The notes under the pieces are model-generated. The model was not told the origin of the DNA and made no database searches. It saw only the letters and a list, made by a program, of their open reading frames with translations. Below are positions 1 through 11,299 of a stretch of DNA of 64,000 nt, in pieces. Made by a program: the position numbers and the translations under genes. The stretch's first letter is position 1, and every line of letters begins with the position of its first letter. The DNA lies in assembly GCF_040802235.1 (NCBI RefSeq), contig NC_133172.1:30275738-30339737 (forward strand), read 5' to 3'. Origin of the DNA: Manis javanica (lineage: Eukaryota; Chordata; Mammalia; Pholidota; Manidae).

Positions 1-1871
1 TGATGAAGTGGAAGTGGAGATATCTTCCCAGCAGGAATCTGGGAGAGGCCCTGGCTTAGCGCCAGGAGAGTAGAAAGGAAATGGGGAACAAAAACCAGAA
101 GATTCGTTGAATCTCCATAGAACAAATAGTTCCTCCATTTGGTCCCCTGCTCTCAGAGCAAATAAGCACCCAGGTAGAGACTTCCCTACTCCCAACAGAG
201 AAGAGCCACAGCAACTGTGAGAAGGGCAAGCTTCAGCTCCAAACTCTTAACATGAAACAGAAGAACAGCAGCAACGTTTGTTGGAAGGACCTGCTCAGGC
301 TAGAGAAAACATAATTCAAGAATGGAGATGAGACAGAAATATCTGGATTAAAAATCAGGATTTTAAATCTTTTGGATTTAAAACTATGGTTTTAAAATTG
401 GTCAGTCATTCAAAAAAAATAATAGAAGAAACAATCCAACAAGATACAACATCTAACAGGAGTTCTAGCAAACAAAGGAAATGCAACAGGACAGACTATC
501 AAAGAAATAATGGAGCATTTCTAGAACTTGAGGTGATGTCCAGCTGAAAGGGCCTACAGCGTCTGGGAAAGGGTGTCGCCCTCAGGCCTTTCTAGGTCAC
601 CAAGGAAAAGGCTTCTCATTAGTGACACCTTCACAGCGCTGAGGGAAAATTAGTTTAAATCTAGTCTTGTACATACACAGACTTACTATTGTAAAAGCAG
701 AATAGACATTTTCATACATGTAAGGAATCAGTCTGTTTTACCCTCTTTCTGAAGAAGGAAACTTTGAAAGTGTACTTTAGCGTAAAGCAGATGGTAGTGG
801 GTCAGGACAGCAGCTGTGCAGGATGGCCTGTAGAGTGGCCAGTCTTGGTGCAGCAGTTTGGAGAGCCGGGGGGGCCCTCCCCAGGGATTATGTATTCTAG
901 GTGTACGAAAGCTGTATAAAACACACCACCCCAATATTTATTATTCCTACCGTTTCTGTGGATGAAGAATGCAGGAGAGGCTTAGCTGGCCTCTCTGGCT
1001 CAGGGTCTCTCGTCATAGTTCAAGACACCAACCAGCCAGGTCATAGTCAGGGTGACTGGGGTTGAGGACTCTGATTTCAACATGGTTTGCTCCTGGTTGG
1101 CAGAAGGCCTCAGTTACCTTAGGGCTTCTCCATAAGTTACTTGGTTGACTTTAGGCATGGTAGCTGAGTACCTCCAGAGTCAGAAATTCAAGGGAGACAG
1201 ATCCCAGCAGAAGCTCTAATTTTCTGTGACTCACCCTCGGAAGGCATGTAGCATCGCTTCCAGCAGACTCTTATTTCTTAGAAGTGAGTCACGAGACCTG
1301 CCCACATGTGGGGTGGGGGGTTGGTACTGGGGGCTGTGGGGAGAGGCATAGGGGATTAGACTCCATCTTTTGAAGGAACCATTGTGAACATATTTTAAAA
1401 CCACCACGAATGCCTAATCATTTTGGGACATGTGTTCTTCAAGTTGCACAAAGGTCATGGTTTTAAACCTATACAGGAGATGATCCGGGCACACAACTGC
1501 ACAGCTCTGTTGGCATGATATTTATGGTTACAATAATTCAGTGCTTTTTCAGAATCAACCTACAGACAAGATTGTTGTGATTACAGAATGGGATGTAAAT
1601 GTTAACCTTGATGATATAAAACAGAACATGGACAGAAGAGGTGCTCATACCTATCAAAAATTTAGAATATTAAAAGGATTTAATGTAACAGTGATTGAAA
1701 TGTAAAGAATTTATTATTTGTTCACCCTTTTTAATGGTTTTCCTACCTCTTGCTATAACCAAATGGGAGATGATTTGGATATTTTGAAATACTCTTGGAA
1801 AAAATGTGGGCCAGGGCTTCTTTGATGGCCTGAAGATGGACATGAATTTTAACGTTCTTCTCTCCTTACAG
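1..1871 (+). other. LONP2: Last intron of LONP2 (partial)
   Basis: The final LONP2 exon begins at 1872 after a pyrimidine-rich tract and AG, so everything to its left is intron, running off the window. I searched by eye for the preceding Lon exon (the stretch ending in LRGLVLP) and did not find it. The interval has no repeat I can name with confidence. It holds one curious open segment with its own splice-acceptor-like sequence (1553-1705), listed separately. Confidence 0.85.
1553..1705 (+). other. Possible alternative terminal exon or pseudogene fragment inside the last LONP2 intron
   Basis: A pyrimidine run and CAG (GCTTTTTCAG, ending 1552) precede 50 sense codons and a TAA at 1703-1705. 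The frame entered from that AG is phase 0, the same phase as the genuine last exon of LONP2. The frame is also open for about 24 codons upstream of the AG. The peptide is hydrophilic with a normal-looking composition (starts NQPTDKIVVITEW, ends FNVTVIEM). I do not recognise it. It could be a decayed retrocopy, a chance open frame, or a rarely used terminal exon that would replace the catalytic-lysine segment and the SKL of LONP2. No AATAAA follows closely. Confidence 0.25.
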
Positions 1872-2093
1872 GTGGGTGGAATTAAAGACAAAGTGCTGGC
1901 AGCACACAGAGCAGGATTGAAGCGAATCATTATTCCTCAGAGGAATGAAAAAGACCTTGAAGAAATCCCCGGCAACGTACGACAGGATTTAAGTTTTGTC
2001 ACAGCAAGCTGCCTCGATGAAGTTCTTAATGCAGCTTTTGATGGTGGCTTTACTGTCAAGACCAGACCTGGTCTCTTAAATAGCAAATTGTAG
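1872..2093 (+). CDS. LONP2: LONP2, last coding exon (C-terminal 73 residues of peroxisomal Lon protease)
   Basis: LONP2 is the ATP-dependent Lon-family serine protease of the peroxisomal matrix, which degrades oxidised or unneeded matrix proteins and helps process imported enzymes. This exon encodes the end of the proteolytic domain. It opens with VGGIKDKVLAAHRAG, where the lysine after GGI (codon at 1884-1886) corresponds to the lysine of the Lon Ser-Lys catalytic dyad; the serine lies in an upstream exon outside the window. It continues through IIIPQRNEKDLEEIP and ends LLNSKL followed by TAG. The last three residues SKL are a canonical type 1 peroxisomal targeting signal read by PEX5. The exon starts in phase 0 after TCTCCTTACAG. 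The frame stays open upstream of 1872 to an ATG at 1806, but that part is intron because Lon similarity stops exactly at the AG. The gene converges with SIAH1 on the opposite strand. Confidence 0.96.
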   Translation: MGGIKDKVLAAHRAGLKRIIIPQRNEKDLEEIPGNVRQDLSFVTASCLDEVLNAAFDGGFTVKTRPGLLNSKL

Positions 2094-2610
2094 ACCCAAA
2101 TCTCAACTCCCATAACTTCAGGTTATGAGTGCCAAAAGGTACTGGCAAGATTGATTTTATTCACACCGATAGAGTAAGCAAAATGTCTCTAATTTGTGAA
2201 CATAATCAAAACAGTAACAAATTTCACTCAGGTGGTGGCTAGTGTTTATTACAGAAATGTTAATAAATTGATAAAAATTGAATTCTTATCTTTGGTGGGC
2301 TCGTTACTGCCCCTGGAAGGGCAGAGAACAGTATCTCAGTGGGGTCCCCAGAACAGAAGCATCTGTGCTGAGAACTTGTTAGAAATGTAAATTCTCAAGA
2401 CCCACCAGCTGACCTTCCGGAGGCCCGGAAATCTGCTTTAAGAAGCCCTCCAGGTGACTGATGCCGTATCAAGGTCAAGAACCACTGAACTAGACCATTA
2501 CTAGCAGATTCACATTTGGACTCTATTGGCTCCTGAGAACAATCACTTAGAAGGGAAACTGGACGAAGATGTAAATATCACCAACTGTTAGTGTTGGTGG
2601 GAAATAAAAT
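2094..2610 (+). other. LONP2: LONP2 3' untranslated region (extent uncertain)
   Basis: Sequence after the LONP2 stop has no coding potential. Candidate AATAAA polyadenylation signals lie at 2262-2267 and 2603-2608. The second follows a MER5A-like transposon copy, so a transcript using it would contain that element. Which one is used cannot be told from sequence, and a longer UTR is possible. Confidence 0.6.
2330..2487 (+). mobile_element. MER5A-like hAT (Charlie) non-autonomous element
   Basis: The segment reads like the MER5A consensus: GGGGTCCCCAGA near the start, GAACTTGTTAGAAATG in the middle, AGCCCTCCAGGTGA and CAAGAACCACTG at the end. It is an ancient eutherian DNA transposon, diverged and inert, lying in the presumed LONP2 3' UTR. 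Confidence 0.8.
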
Positions 2611-3440
2611 ATTCAAGTGAAGCAAACAGATGAAGCCTGCACTTCCCAGGACAGGTCCTTTCTTACATAAGGAAGAAACACTCAGTGCTTTTTTTGGGCA
2701 GTGGTATGTGTTAGCACACATCACAGAAAGAGTGCTGACCTAGCCAGCCTGGGGTGGTGGTTACGCTTGATATCCTAACTGGTGCCACTTCCTCCCATTT
2801 GCCTATGCCAGTTCCCAGATCTGGTAGACTTTCCATGCCTCTCTTCTCCCGTGACTTAGTCCACAGTGTTGCTAACTATGAAGTCAGGTTCTTCTGCTCA
2901 ACTGCTTGAGACTTTTGTATCTTAATTTTCTTTCCCTATGAAGTACAAATGGAGTTAAGTCAGTGTTATTGTGAAGACTGTTAGATTGCAACATAATATT
3001 GAGTGGTACCTAATTATCCCAGGCAGTAATGGACTTCAGAATCTTGTATTACAAAATACCAGAACAGGTATGTAAAGATATTTTGGAATGTCTTGGATAA
3101 GAATGGCATTTGCTAGTTACCCATATACTGTGCTCAGATGTAAAAAAACACTGAATGTGTTTTGGGAGATCTGGGGCTTGTTAAGACCAATGGGAAAGAG
3201 CGAGCATCGAGACATCTGAGAACATTTCATTGACTACTTTATTGTGATTTTATCATTTCTGTTCTGTCATCTTACAGGGGAGGAAAAGAAACTATGATAA
3301 TTCATTTTCAGCAACCAGAGGGACCTAATCCACAGCCAGATTGCTCTGCTTGTTCCACCCAGCAGGGGCTATAAGGCTGGCTTTACAAAGTGGGACTTAA
3401 CCTATACTCCTTCTCAAGAGCCCTAAACATGCAGCCTCCT
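2611..3440. other. Convergent intergenic stretch, nothing recognised
   Basis: This is unique-looking sequence between the LONP2 3' side and an old L1. I see no exon, RNA gene or nameable repeat. Confidence 0.5.
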
Positions 3441-3449
3441 GTCTCGTAA

Positions 3450-4115
3450 GCAAGTGTATAATCAGGGACACTACATTCATTGTTGTGCAGCCATCCCCAC
3501 TGTCTGTATCTACAACTGTTCATTTTTAACTGAACTCAGTACCCACTTAACAGTAATTCCTCATTCTTTCACCCCCAATACCCTGGTAACCACCATTTTA
3601 CTTTGTGACTTGGCCTAATCTAAGTAACCTTATATAAATGAACTCATACATTTGTCCTTTTGTGTCTGGCATATTTGCTTAGCACGTCCTAGGAGTTTAC
3701 CCATATTGCAGCATGTATCATTTTTGTTTATGACTCATACTCCAGTTTCCACATACATCATTGGTTGGTGGACATTTGGGTTGTCCACCTCTTAGCTATT
3801 GTGAATAGTTCTGTGAACATGCATGTACAACTATCTCTTCAAGCCCCTGCTTTTACAGTTCTTTTGGGTATACACCCGTAAGTAGAATTGTTGGATCACG
3901 TGATTAATTCTATGCTTAACTTTGTGAGGAATCACCAAACTGTTTTCCACCATGGCTGCACCATTTGACATTCCCACCAGCAATGCACAAAGGCTACAAT
4001 TTCTCCACATCCTAGCCAGCAGTTTAATAGCCATCCTAATGGGTGTGAAGTAGCATCTCTCCATCTTGAGTTGCATTTCCCTTATGACTAGTAATAAGTA
4101 TCTTTTTCTAGAATT
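3450..4115 (-). mobile_element. Old L1 fragment (ORF2 C-terminus plus 3' end)
   Basis: Reverse-strand translation shows decayed L1 ORF2 C-terminal motifs ([20 protein letters not shown]) in the usual order, followed leftwards by typical 3' UTR wording. It is 5' truncated and has frameshifts, consistent with an L1M-age copy. Confidence 0.8.
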
Positions 4116-6537
4116 GTTTTTTAAAATGTTATCCAAAGACCCCTAATGTCACAGTCAGCTGACATTAGGATGGTTTTTTTTATTGAAAATGTTGATGGCT
4201 CAAATTCCAATTCAGTGGACCAGGAGGTGAGGCCTTGGGATCTGTGTATTTAACCAGTATTTTATATGCTTTTTATGTATGGGCTTTTAAGGCTCTTCAA
4301 GTATTAAAAGTAAACAAGGGTTTAGGAGTATTGGTAATCAAGAAATTCTGTACTACTTGAGGTAGGGTTTTTACTTAGCTCTGCCTCTTCTGTTAAACCT
4401 TAAAATGAACTGTTTGTCAGAGGCAAAGATTTATCACTGTGAAAGTGCCTTTATAGTGAAAAAATGCCATCTAAAAGCAATCAGTACTGAAATAGTCAAC
4501 AGATTTATAAATCTGTGACCATAGTTAAGGTCTCCTCATCATGTGAGTGGTGTTTAAAGGATACTTAGCCTGAATTTTTTTTAAATAAGGGAGTGAAACA
4601 CAAAGTAAATATGCTGAGTGAAACACAAAGGTATCTTTTTCCCTTAACCGTCAATCAAGATTCACATTCTGGTCATAACACAGATCCTCTTCATTGAGAG
4701 TGGATTTGCAAACAGGTTTCATTTCCAGTGCCATCTCTGAGTGGTAGTGGTGCTGAAATGCAGAGAACTCCGATTCCTATCTTCTGGACATTGCCCAGTG
4801 ATGGCTATTCCCCATGCTAGGTGACTGGTCTGCATTTAAACCTTACCAAGTGAACCATGTTGTGAAGTAACTAACTGGAGTGGGCTGACTCCTTTTTTTC
4901 CTTTTATGAACCACTATAATGAGGTAAACCATCCTAAAATTAAGGAACTTGCCACTGAGCCACGACGAATGTTAATTTTGCCAATTCTCTCCAAATCCAA
5001 AATTTTTTTTGACTGGGATGGTTATATTCAAACATCAAGAAGTTTTGTTTTTTTAATGAAGTAACATGTTCAAACTCCCCATATTTTGGCAGAAATGAGT
5101 TGTATTTCAGCACCTTTCCTCATGAAAATTTGTCTAGCAGCTTAAAAAATTGACTACAGAAGTGCAGTCATTATCCAGTTTGATAATTTATGATCCAATG
5201 CTATCCTCCTTTACTTTGTTTTACTAACATTTAGGAGATACAATGAAAACTGCACTACTACTAAAAAAAAATTTCTTAAGCACCAAAATGGGAAATATTA
5301 AAAGGATCTGAATAGACAGTACACAAATCCAGTGAATGACCACTGAAACGTTTTAAAACAGCTATATCAAAAGTTTTAATTCTAGGAAAAGCTTTATTTA
5401 CTATAAAAATTCACTTATTTGGAACACCAAAAAAAGGGCAGGGAAATTAATAGGAGAAAGAAGAATATTCTATGACTTAAGAACAAAAATCTCAAATGGA
5501 CCAAGAAATACAAAGCTACAGATCCCATCCCTGTAGGCCAAAAATATGATGACAGCTTTTAGAAGAAATGTATTAAAATGTCAACCTTATTAGCCATCAC
5601 ACAAAATTTACTATCTAAATTTGCATAAATTAGCAAAACAGGTTACAATGAAATGGAAAATCCTTCACACTTCCCGGTAAGTATCCACTGAAACCTCTCC
5701 AGAAAGCAGTTTTAAAAGTATCACAACCTTTAAAAAAAAAATCTCAAGAATATAGTAATCAGAAACCAGAAATGTTAACAGGTTATTTAAAAATAGCTCA
5801 AAACTTACCTGGACAAATGGGACAAAGCAAATATCCACAATCAGGAAACTGACTAAAATTATCCATCCTCACAGCAGATATCCAAATTGGAGTGTTTCCA
5901 AGATTATTAAAGTGATGAAAAAGATGATCATTTTATGCATGGGAGTGTGAAGGGGTTATGTAATTACATGATCCAAAACTACATTACTTCAGAATAAATA
6001 TAAGCACATGTAATACAAAGGACTAGAAAAATAAAAATGTTTGCAGTCATCTCTGGGTAAGATTACAGATCTCTACTAGAAGTGCCATTTTCTAACAAAA
6101 AGTTATATATTGAGCATACAGTACTTCCATAAACATTTAAAAATACTTAAAATTACCACCACAAAAATAAGGGAGGGGGGAAAACTGCTTTTCTAAATAC
6201 CCGTGCTAACAGGAACAGATCCAGGTATGTTTGTTGACTTTGCACCCTTTAGCACAAAAATGGCTAGCATTACGTTCTAACCAGTTCAAAAAATAATACC
6301 TATGTGAGGAAGAAACTACAGTCTTCTTGCCTAAAAATGGTAAAAAGAAATAAATCCTTAACTGGTGGTGGAATAAGGGGGAAATCCAAATTAATTTTAA
6401 CTGACTTTCCATATTTAGAGTACCCATGAAAACTAGACAAATGAGCTTTGGCCATTCAGATGGCACCTTTAGAATCTTGCCAGGTGCCTCAGAATAAATA
6501 GCAACAGTTAACAAAAGGTGCTAAAGGCATAATACGA
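4116..6537. other. AT-rich gap between LONP2 and SIAH1, possible long SIAH1 3' UTR
   Basis: This is AT-rich sequence without nameable repeats or ORFs of interest. On the minus strand AATAAA occurs at 5393-5398. The lack of repeats over about 2.4 kb just downstream of SIAH1 would suit extended 3' UTR use, but nothing proves it. Confidence 0.35.
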
Positions 6538-6705
6538 ACATTTATTGAGTACTTCTGTGCAAAGCATTGTTTTAGGTAACTTGTATCCCATTTAACCCTT
6601 TGAGGTAATTAACCCCATTTTACACACTAGAAAACTAGATCCTAAGGTCACACAGCTGATAAGTGGATTAGAGCTAGAATTGACCCCTAAGGTCTTTGGA
6701 AGTCA
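6538..6705 (-). mobile_element. MIR SINE
   Basis: Reverse-oriented MIR: it reads CATTTATTGAGTACTT, then AACCCCATTTTACACA, GGTCACACAGCTGATAAGTG and AGAGCTAGAATTGA on the plus strand. It is an ancient tRNA-derived SINE. Confidence 0.8.
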
Positions 6706-7494
6706 TGTTAACTCATTTTTATTTATTTATGCTCTTAAGGGGGAAAAAGTGGTCATTTTAACTAATCAGTCCCCTAACAGTTGTGTGGTAAGAGGAAAGA
6801 CAGACAAGATGGTGTAGTCTAGAGAAGCTATATACCCATTCTTTTGCTGTACTTTAGAATAAATTTGTCATGCTTCAAAATATAGCACAGTGGTTTCAGC
6901 TATAAAGTATAGAACTGAACAGGAAAATAACGATTTTAAACTTATGAGCTAAAGCAGACACAGAAGAATTTTTAATTTGCCAGATATTTTAATGGGGATT
7001 ATAAAAGACCAAAAACACTGTCTTGCAAACTGCCTTTTTTTTAAACAAATGATTTGCTTTTGATTACAAATACCATGTAAAACAATGCCTTCTATGTTAA
7101 ACCAATAAATACAAGAACAAATTTTAAATATGTGATTTGTCCAAGATATTTGAAAAAGGAAAAAGTCTGATTTTTTTCCCCAGTATCTGAAGAAAATCAG
7201 TATTCCCTAACCTTTCAAAGACTAAGTTTGAAAGTATGACTCAACCAGAGAAAAAAGGAGAAAGACAGACCATCATACAGCTGTTCTAAATAGCTTCTGA
7301 TAATTCTTCTGATGTTACCTTTCCTTTCTGGAACTTATTATCTTCACAAAATAGCTGAATTTAAAGTATTTCTAATAAACCGATTAATGGGGGAAAAGAA
7401 AATATGTACTGAACACTTACATATAACTTTACCATAAACAATTACACATACCAAAAAGACATTAACTTTAAAACGATACAAAAAGAGGAAAAAA

Positions 7495-8042
7495 ACCTGA
7501 ATTACAGAAAAGAAAGTCAAATTTATTTAATGAAAAACTAGAATAAAAATTAGCAAATACACACACACAAAAAATATACATACACAGCAGCACTATGTAT
7601 TGACTCACAAAGGGGAAAAAGCAGTGGTCCAAGACCACTCAACATGGCTTGTCAGTTAAAGGAAAATAACCACACACGCACACGCGCACACACAAAAACA
7701 AAAAAGAAACCAATATTTTTCAACAATACACTCAATCTACAACACAAATTCAGAATTATTTTACAATGCTTCCTTAATACAAAAAATACCCATCTTGGGT
7801 GTATATATATATATATATTTTTTCAGTGGTTTACTGTTGACAGATTTTTAAATATATTAGTGTTACTACATGCAACTGTTTCCTGTATTTTTCCTGTATT
7901 TAACAGCCTTTCCTTTTGTTTACCTTCATGTGTCTAGCTTCCACCTACCAAAAATTTCAGGTTGACAGGTGGATGGGTGCTTTATTCTCTGTGGAATTGA
8001 AAGCAACAGTTTTAAACACTGGCCAGAAAAACATTTGCCATT
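7495..8042 (-). other. SIAH1: SIAH1 proximal 3' untranslated region
   Basis: This is the sequence following the SIAH1 stop on the minus strand. It includes a short TA run (7801-7819), CA-rich tracts near 7560-7570 and 7670-7695, and minus-strand AATAAA at 7981-7986 (only about 57 nt after the stop) and 7522-7527. The latter is followed, in transcript direction, by U- and GU-rich sequence, so I favour it as a proximal site. Further signals at 6722-6727 and 5393-5398 would give longer forms. Confidence 0.5.
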
Positions 8043-8891
8043 TTAACACATGGAAATAGTTACATTAATGCCTAAATTGCCATTTTCTGCAAAAAGCTGT
8101 GCAATGCTGGTGTCAAAGACTAGGCAGTCACTATTCATAATGGCTGTTGCAATTCCCTCATGAATAGATCGAGGAGTCGCTTCCCAAGTCAATCGCCGCC
8201 TATGACCATTTAGCTCTAGTCGATAAGCAAAATTTTCAGCTTGCTTGCGTGTTCCTATCAGCTGTACAATTGCAAAGAACTGCTGGTGACCATCATATTT
8301 TTCCTGTTTCTCCAAGACTAACATGAAGTGAAAGCCAAAACAGGACTGCATCATGACCCAGTCAACAGCACCAGGAAGATTAATGTCTGTAGCAAGGAAA
8401 ACTATATCCTCTCCCTGTAGGGTTGTAATGGACTTATGCTGATGCATCAAATGGGGCATTACAGCATCCAAAGAGCCTTGCCATTTACAGGAAGCACCCG
8501 GACACGGACACGAATAAGGCCTAAACTCACACAGCTCTTCGTGGTCTGCTTTTTCTGTGTGTGGCAGAGTTATTTCACATCCAGAAGAGGCATATTTACA
8601 AGGGAAAAGTACTGAATTGGCCACTTTCTCCATAGCCAAGTTGCGAATGGATCCCAATGGGCCCCGGCAAGTGGGACAACATGTGAGCTTTGGGCGACAG
8701 TTGCTACAAACAAGATGGCCACTCTGACACTGAAGAATGGGTGGTAACACATAGTCAAAGCAGACCGGACACTCAAAAAGACTCGCCAAGTCATTGTTGG
8801 ATGCGGTTGTGCCAGTCAGGGCAGGCACCCTCTGGGATGGTGTACACTTAGAGGTTCCAGTAGGTAATGCTGTTGCAGTCTGACGGCTCAT
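8043..8891 (-). CDS. SIAH1: SIAH1, RING-type E3 ubiquitin ligase (282 aa, complete in one exon)
   Basis: SIAH1 is the mammalian Seven-in-absentia homologue. It is a dimeric RING E3 that transfers ubiquitin to substrates bound through a degron groove, with roles in hypoxia response, Wnt/beta-catenin turnover and apoptosis. The protein shows a short disordered N-terminus, a C3HC4 RING at about residues 41-76 ([30 protein letters not shown]), then the SIAH-type zinc fingers (about 93-153, [19 protein letters not shown] and [10 protein letters not shown]) and the substrate-binding domain to the end (INVTISMC). Length and sequence match the human protein almost throughout; residue 17 is Thr where I recall Pro. 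The start ATG (8889-8891) lies 2 nt inside the exon, whose acceptor AG is at 8895-8894 on the minus strand. The same frame can be entered from the alternative exon at 11017-11101. Confidence 0.98.
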   Translation of the reverse strand: MSRQTATALPTGTSKCTPSQRVPALTGTTASNNDLASLFECPVCFDYVLPPILQCQSGHLVCSNCRPKLTCCPTCRGPLGSIRNLAMEKVANSVLFPCKYASSGCEITLPHTEKADHEELCEFRPYSCPCPGASCKWQGSLDAVMPHLMHQHKSITTLQGEDIVFLATDINLPGAVDWVMMQSCFGFHFMLVLEKQEKYDGHQQFFAIVQLIGTRKQAENFAYRLELNGHRRRLTWEATPRSIHEGIATAIMNSDCLVFDTSIAQLFAENGNLGINVTISMC

Positions 8892-8893
8892 TT

Positions 8894-11016
8894 CTGCAAT
8901 TTAAAGAAAAAAAAGGGGGGGGGCAGGAGAAAGATACAATTATACCTTGTTTTGTAGATAATATTTACATACCAGAAATACTTAAATTTCACAATAAATA
9001 TACTCTGGGCAAAAGAAAAAAGGAAAATAGGGTTTAAAAAACATACAAATAACAAAAAATATGCATTTTGATTATTAGGAGTTGTACACTGGATAACATG
9101 TCTTTTCAAAATGTTCAAAACACATTTAAAATTCCCTTTCTTAAAAAATTATTAAAATCAACTAGATGATCTACTTGGAGAAATGCTGAAATATAAACTG
9201 GACCATAAACAACTAAGAAACACTGTGTAAGTAGCTTAAATCAGTTTTGAATAGACTTTCTCCTCCTCTGTGTTCAATTCCCCTGAGTCTCCTCCCACAC
9301 TGAGTCAGCTGCTGATAGCTATGGGGCAGTTTCAGGTGATCCAAGGGGTCAGCAGGATACTGACTTTAACTCCTAATGGTGAATGGCTATCTGCTCTACA
9401 GGTGTATTGGGAATGAAGGGGGTCACAAGGGGAAGGCCTGCTGCCACTCCATCAGCCATCTTCATCTAATAAATGTTCCCCTAGAATGTTAATATCAGAT
9501 AGGAATAATTTTGTTTCCTACTGATCAGTGCCCCCCTCAAAAGTGAAGGGGGATAGGGGAGAAATGGAGGGCCATTCTCAAGTTGTTTAAATTTAGTCTG
9601 GTATTTAGAGAAAGTTAATCATTCAATTCTACTTGCATTCCACAATATAACTCAGATACAATTTGCAAAGGGGAAAGAGTCAAGAAAACAAAGCATAAAG
9701 CTAAAAGCATCAGGTAAGAGTAAACAGGTAAAGAATTCCTTGTATCCTGGGGCTCAGCAAGGTTGCTGACACATTCATCAGCACAATATTATTATATAAG
9801 TGATAAATGGCATCTGAAGAAGTGATCAATTGTGTAACTAGTCAGCCTGAATAAAATAAGCACCTTTTCCCTGGAATCTACCTTTGCTGGTATAAGGCAG
9901 GCCACTATTTGTCTTGGGGCAGTGGGTACTGGGATGGGACGGACATAATGTCCTAAGAGTGTTCTCCCAGTAACAATATAAGTCATTATTTCTATAAAAT
10001 TATATTTAATACCTCAAACGTCATGCTTTCTCAATTATAATTTTGTTGCAAAGAATTAACTTTGAAAAAACAATGCTGGTTACCAATGTGACCGTGTAAA
10101 AGCACTGGGTTCTAGATCACTCATGGGTAAACAACTTAAATGGGCATTGAAGGGGAGGGGAGGACAGATGTTCCAGCCCAACAAAAAGACTTTAAAGGAA
10201 CCCTCCAGTACCAGTCGTTGTACCGTCCCCCTCCACCCCGTGCCCAGGAGATTCTTTTACATACAGTGATCTGTGTGTTGAGGTTACTTGTAAAACAGTG
10301 GGCTTTTAGGTTTGTGAAAACCGCTTGTATGTATACTGTATGCCTATGTCATGGTTCATTTTATACTGCTCATTTAAGTGAGCAACATAATAATTGGAAA
10401 ATGATTCCTTGCGGAACAGTCTAAGCCACCAATGTCTTTTCAAATCACCAAACCAAAACAGTTAATTACATCAAGAAGCAGTACACTCAGTTTGTATTCG
10501 ATGTACCTGCTAAACAAAGGAAACACTTGTTTAATTTCTTAGCAAAATACCTATACATTTATCATCAATAGTTCATGCTCATGTTACAATATATCTTTTA
10601 TTATTTTTCCAAACATTGTAGAAAGCACAATTTAAATTGCTATTCAGTGTGAAAACAAGTGAAATGCGGTCGGTATTTCTGTGAATGGAGTTATTACATA
10701 CAGGACAGCAGCTGCTAAAAACTCCCAAACCTCTGAAGGTGGAACCCAGCTCCATTTTCAAACCGAAAAAAAATCTAACCCCAAGACAGCAGCCCTGCGG
10801 TAGGAACCAAGAACACACTAGACTCTGTCTCTGAACAACACTGCAGAAGTCACGATGTAACCTGAAGCTTGATAAATTGAGAAAAGTATAGCCAATCAAA
10901 AACACCACTGAGAGCTCAATTTCACTGCAGCCATTCCCTGATCCAGTAAGATTCCACTGGCTTACAATAACTTTACCGTTTCACAGTTAAGCAACCCTGT
11001 CTCTTAACGTCAATAC
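8894..11016 (-). other. SIAH1: SIAH1 intron between alternative first exon and main coding exon
   Basis: The acceptor at 8894-8895 and the donor GTATTG starting at 11016 (minus strand) delimit this 2.1-kb intron; transcripts starting at the distal promoter skip the exon at its far end. I recognise no repeat in it. Its repeat-free character suggests conserved or constrained intron sequence. Confidence 0.75.
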
Positions 11017-11101
11017 CTCTTCTCTTCCTTGTCCCAGCTGCTGGTAAGCATGTGAGCAAGACGCCCCTCCAGGAGTAAGAGAAGGCAGACTTCCCGGTCA
11101 T
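11017..11101 (-). CDS. SIAH1: SIAH1 alternative N-terminal coding exon (28 codons plus 1 nt)
   Basis: On the minus strand an ATG at 11101-11099 opens a frame beginning MTGK, continuing YSWRGVLLTCLPAAGTRKRR and ending one base into a codon at a GT donor (11016-11015). Splicing to the acceptor before 8893 completes that codon as GAA (Glu) and runs directly into MSRQ of SIAH1, giving a predicted 311-residue isoform. It matches the longer human SIAH1 isoform (313 residues; MTGK...YSWRGVLFTCLPAA...E), allowing for a two-codon difference near residue 5 and a few substitutions. The exon sits just downstream of a CpG island that would serve as its promoter. The extension is basic (TRKRR) and might affect localisation, which is inference. 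Confidence 0.85.
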
Positions 11102-11299
11102 GAGAAGTCAGGCAGCTCACAGCCTTTCCCCCGGAAGCAGAAACAACTTGTAACAAAGGCCCTTCTGGACACCTTCTGTTCCTAAATTGTCCAGGGTTAA
11201 GTTGCAGAAAGAGATGGTACGTGCCCTCCACTCACGGCTGAGAAGCACTGGTTACGGAGGAAGGGAAATGAAGCCTCTCCCATCCCAAAAGGTATCAAC

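Noticed and set aside
8570..8794. 74-codon frame overlapping SIAH1
   Set aside because: Shadow frame inside the SIAH1 RING-coding region.
11010..11231. 73-codon minus-strand frame starting MEGTYHL
   Set aside because: It overlaps the alternative SIAH1 exon in a different frame and runs through the splice donor; the SIAH1-matching frame is the supported one.
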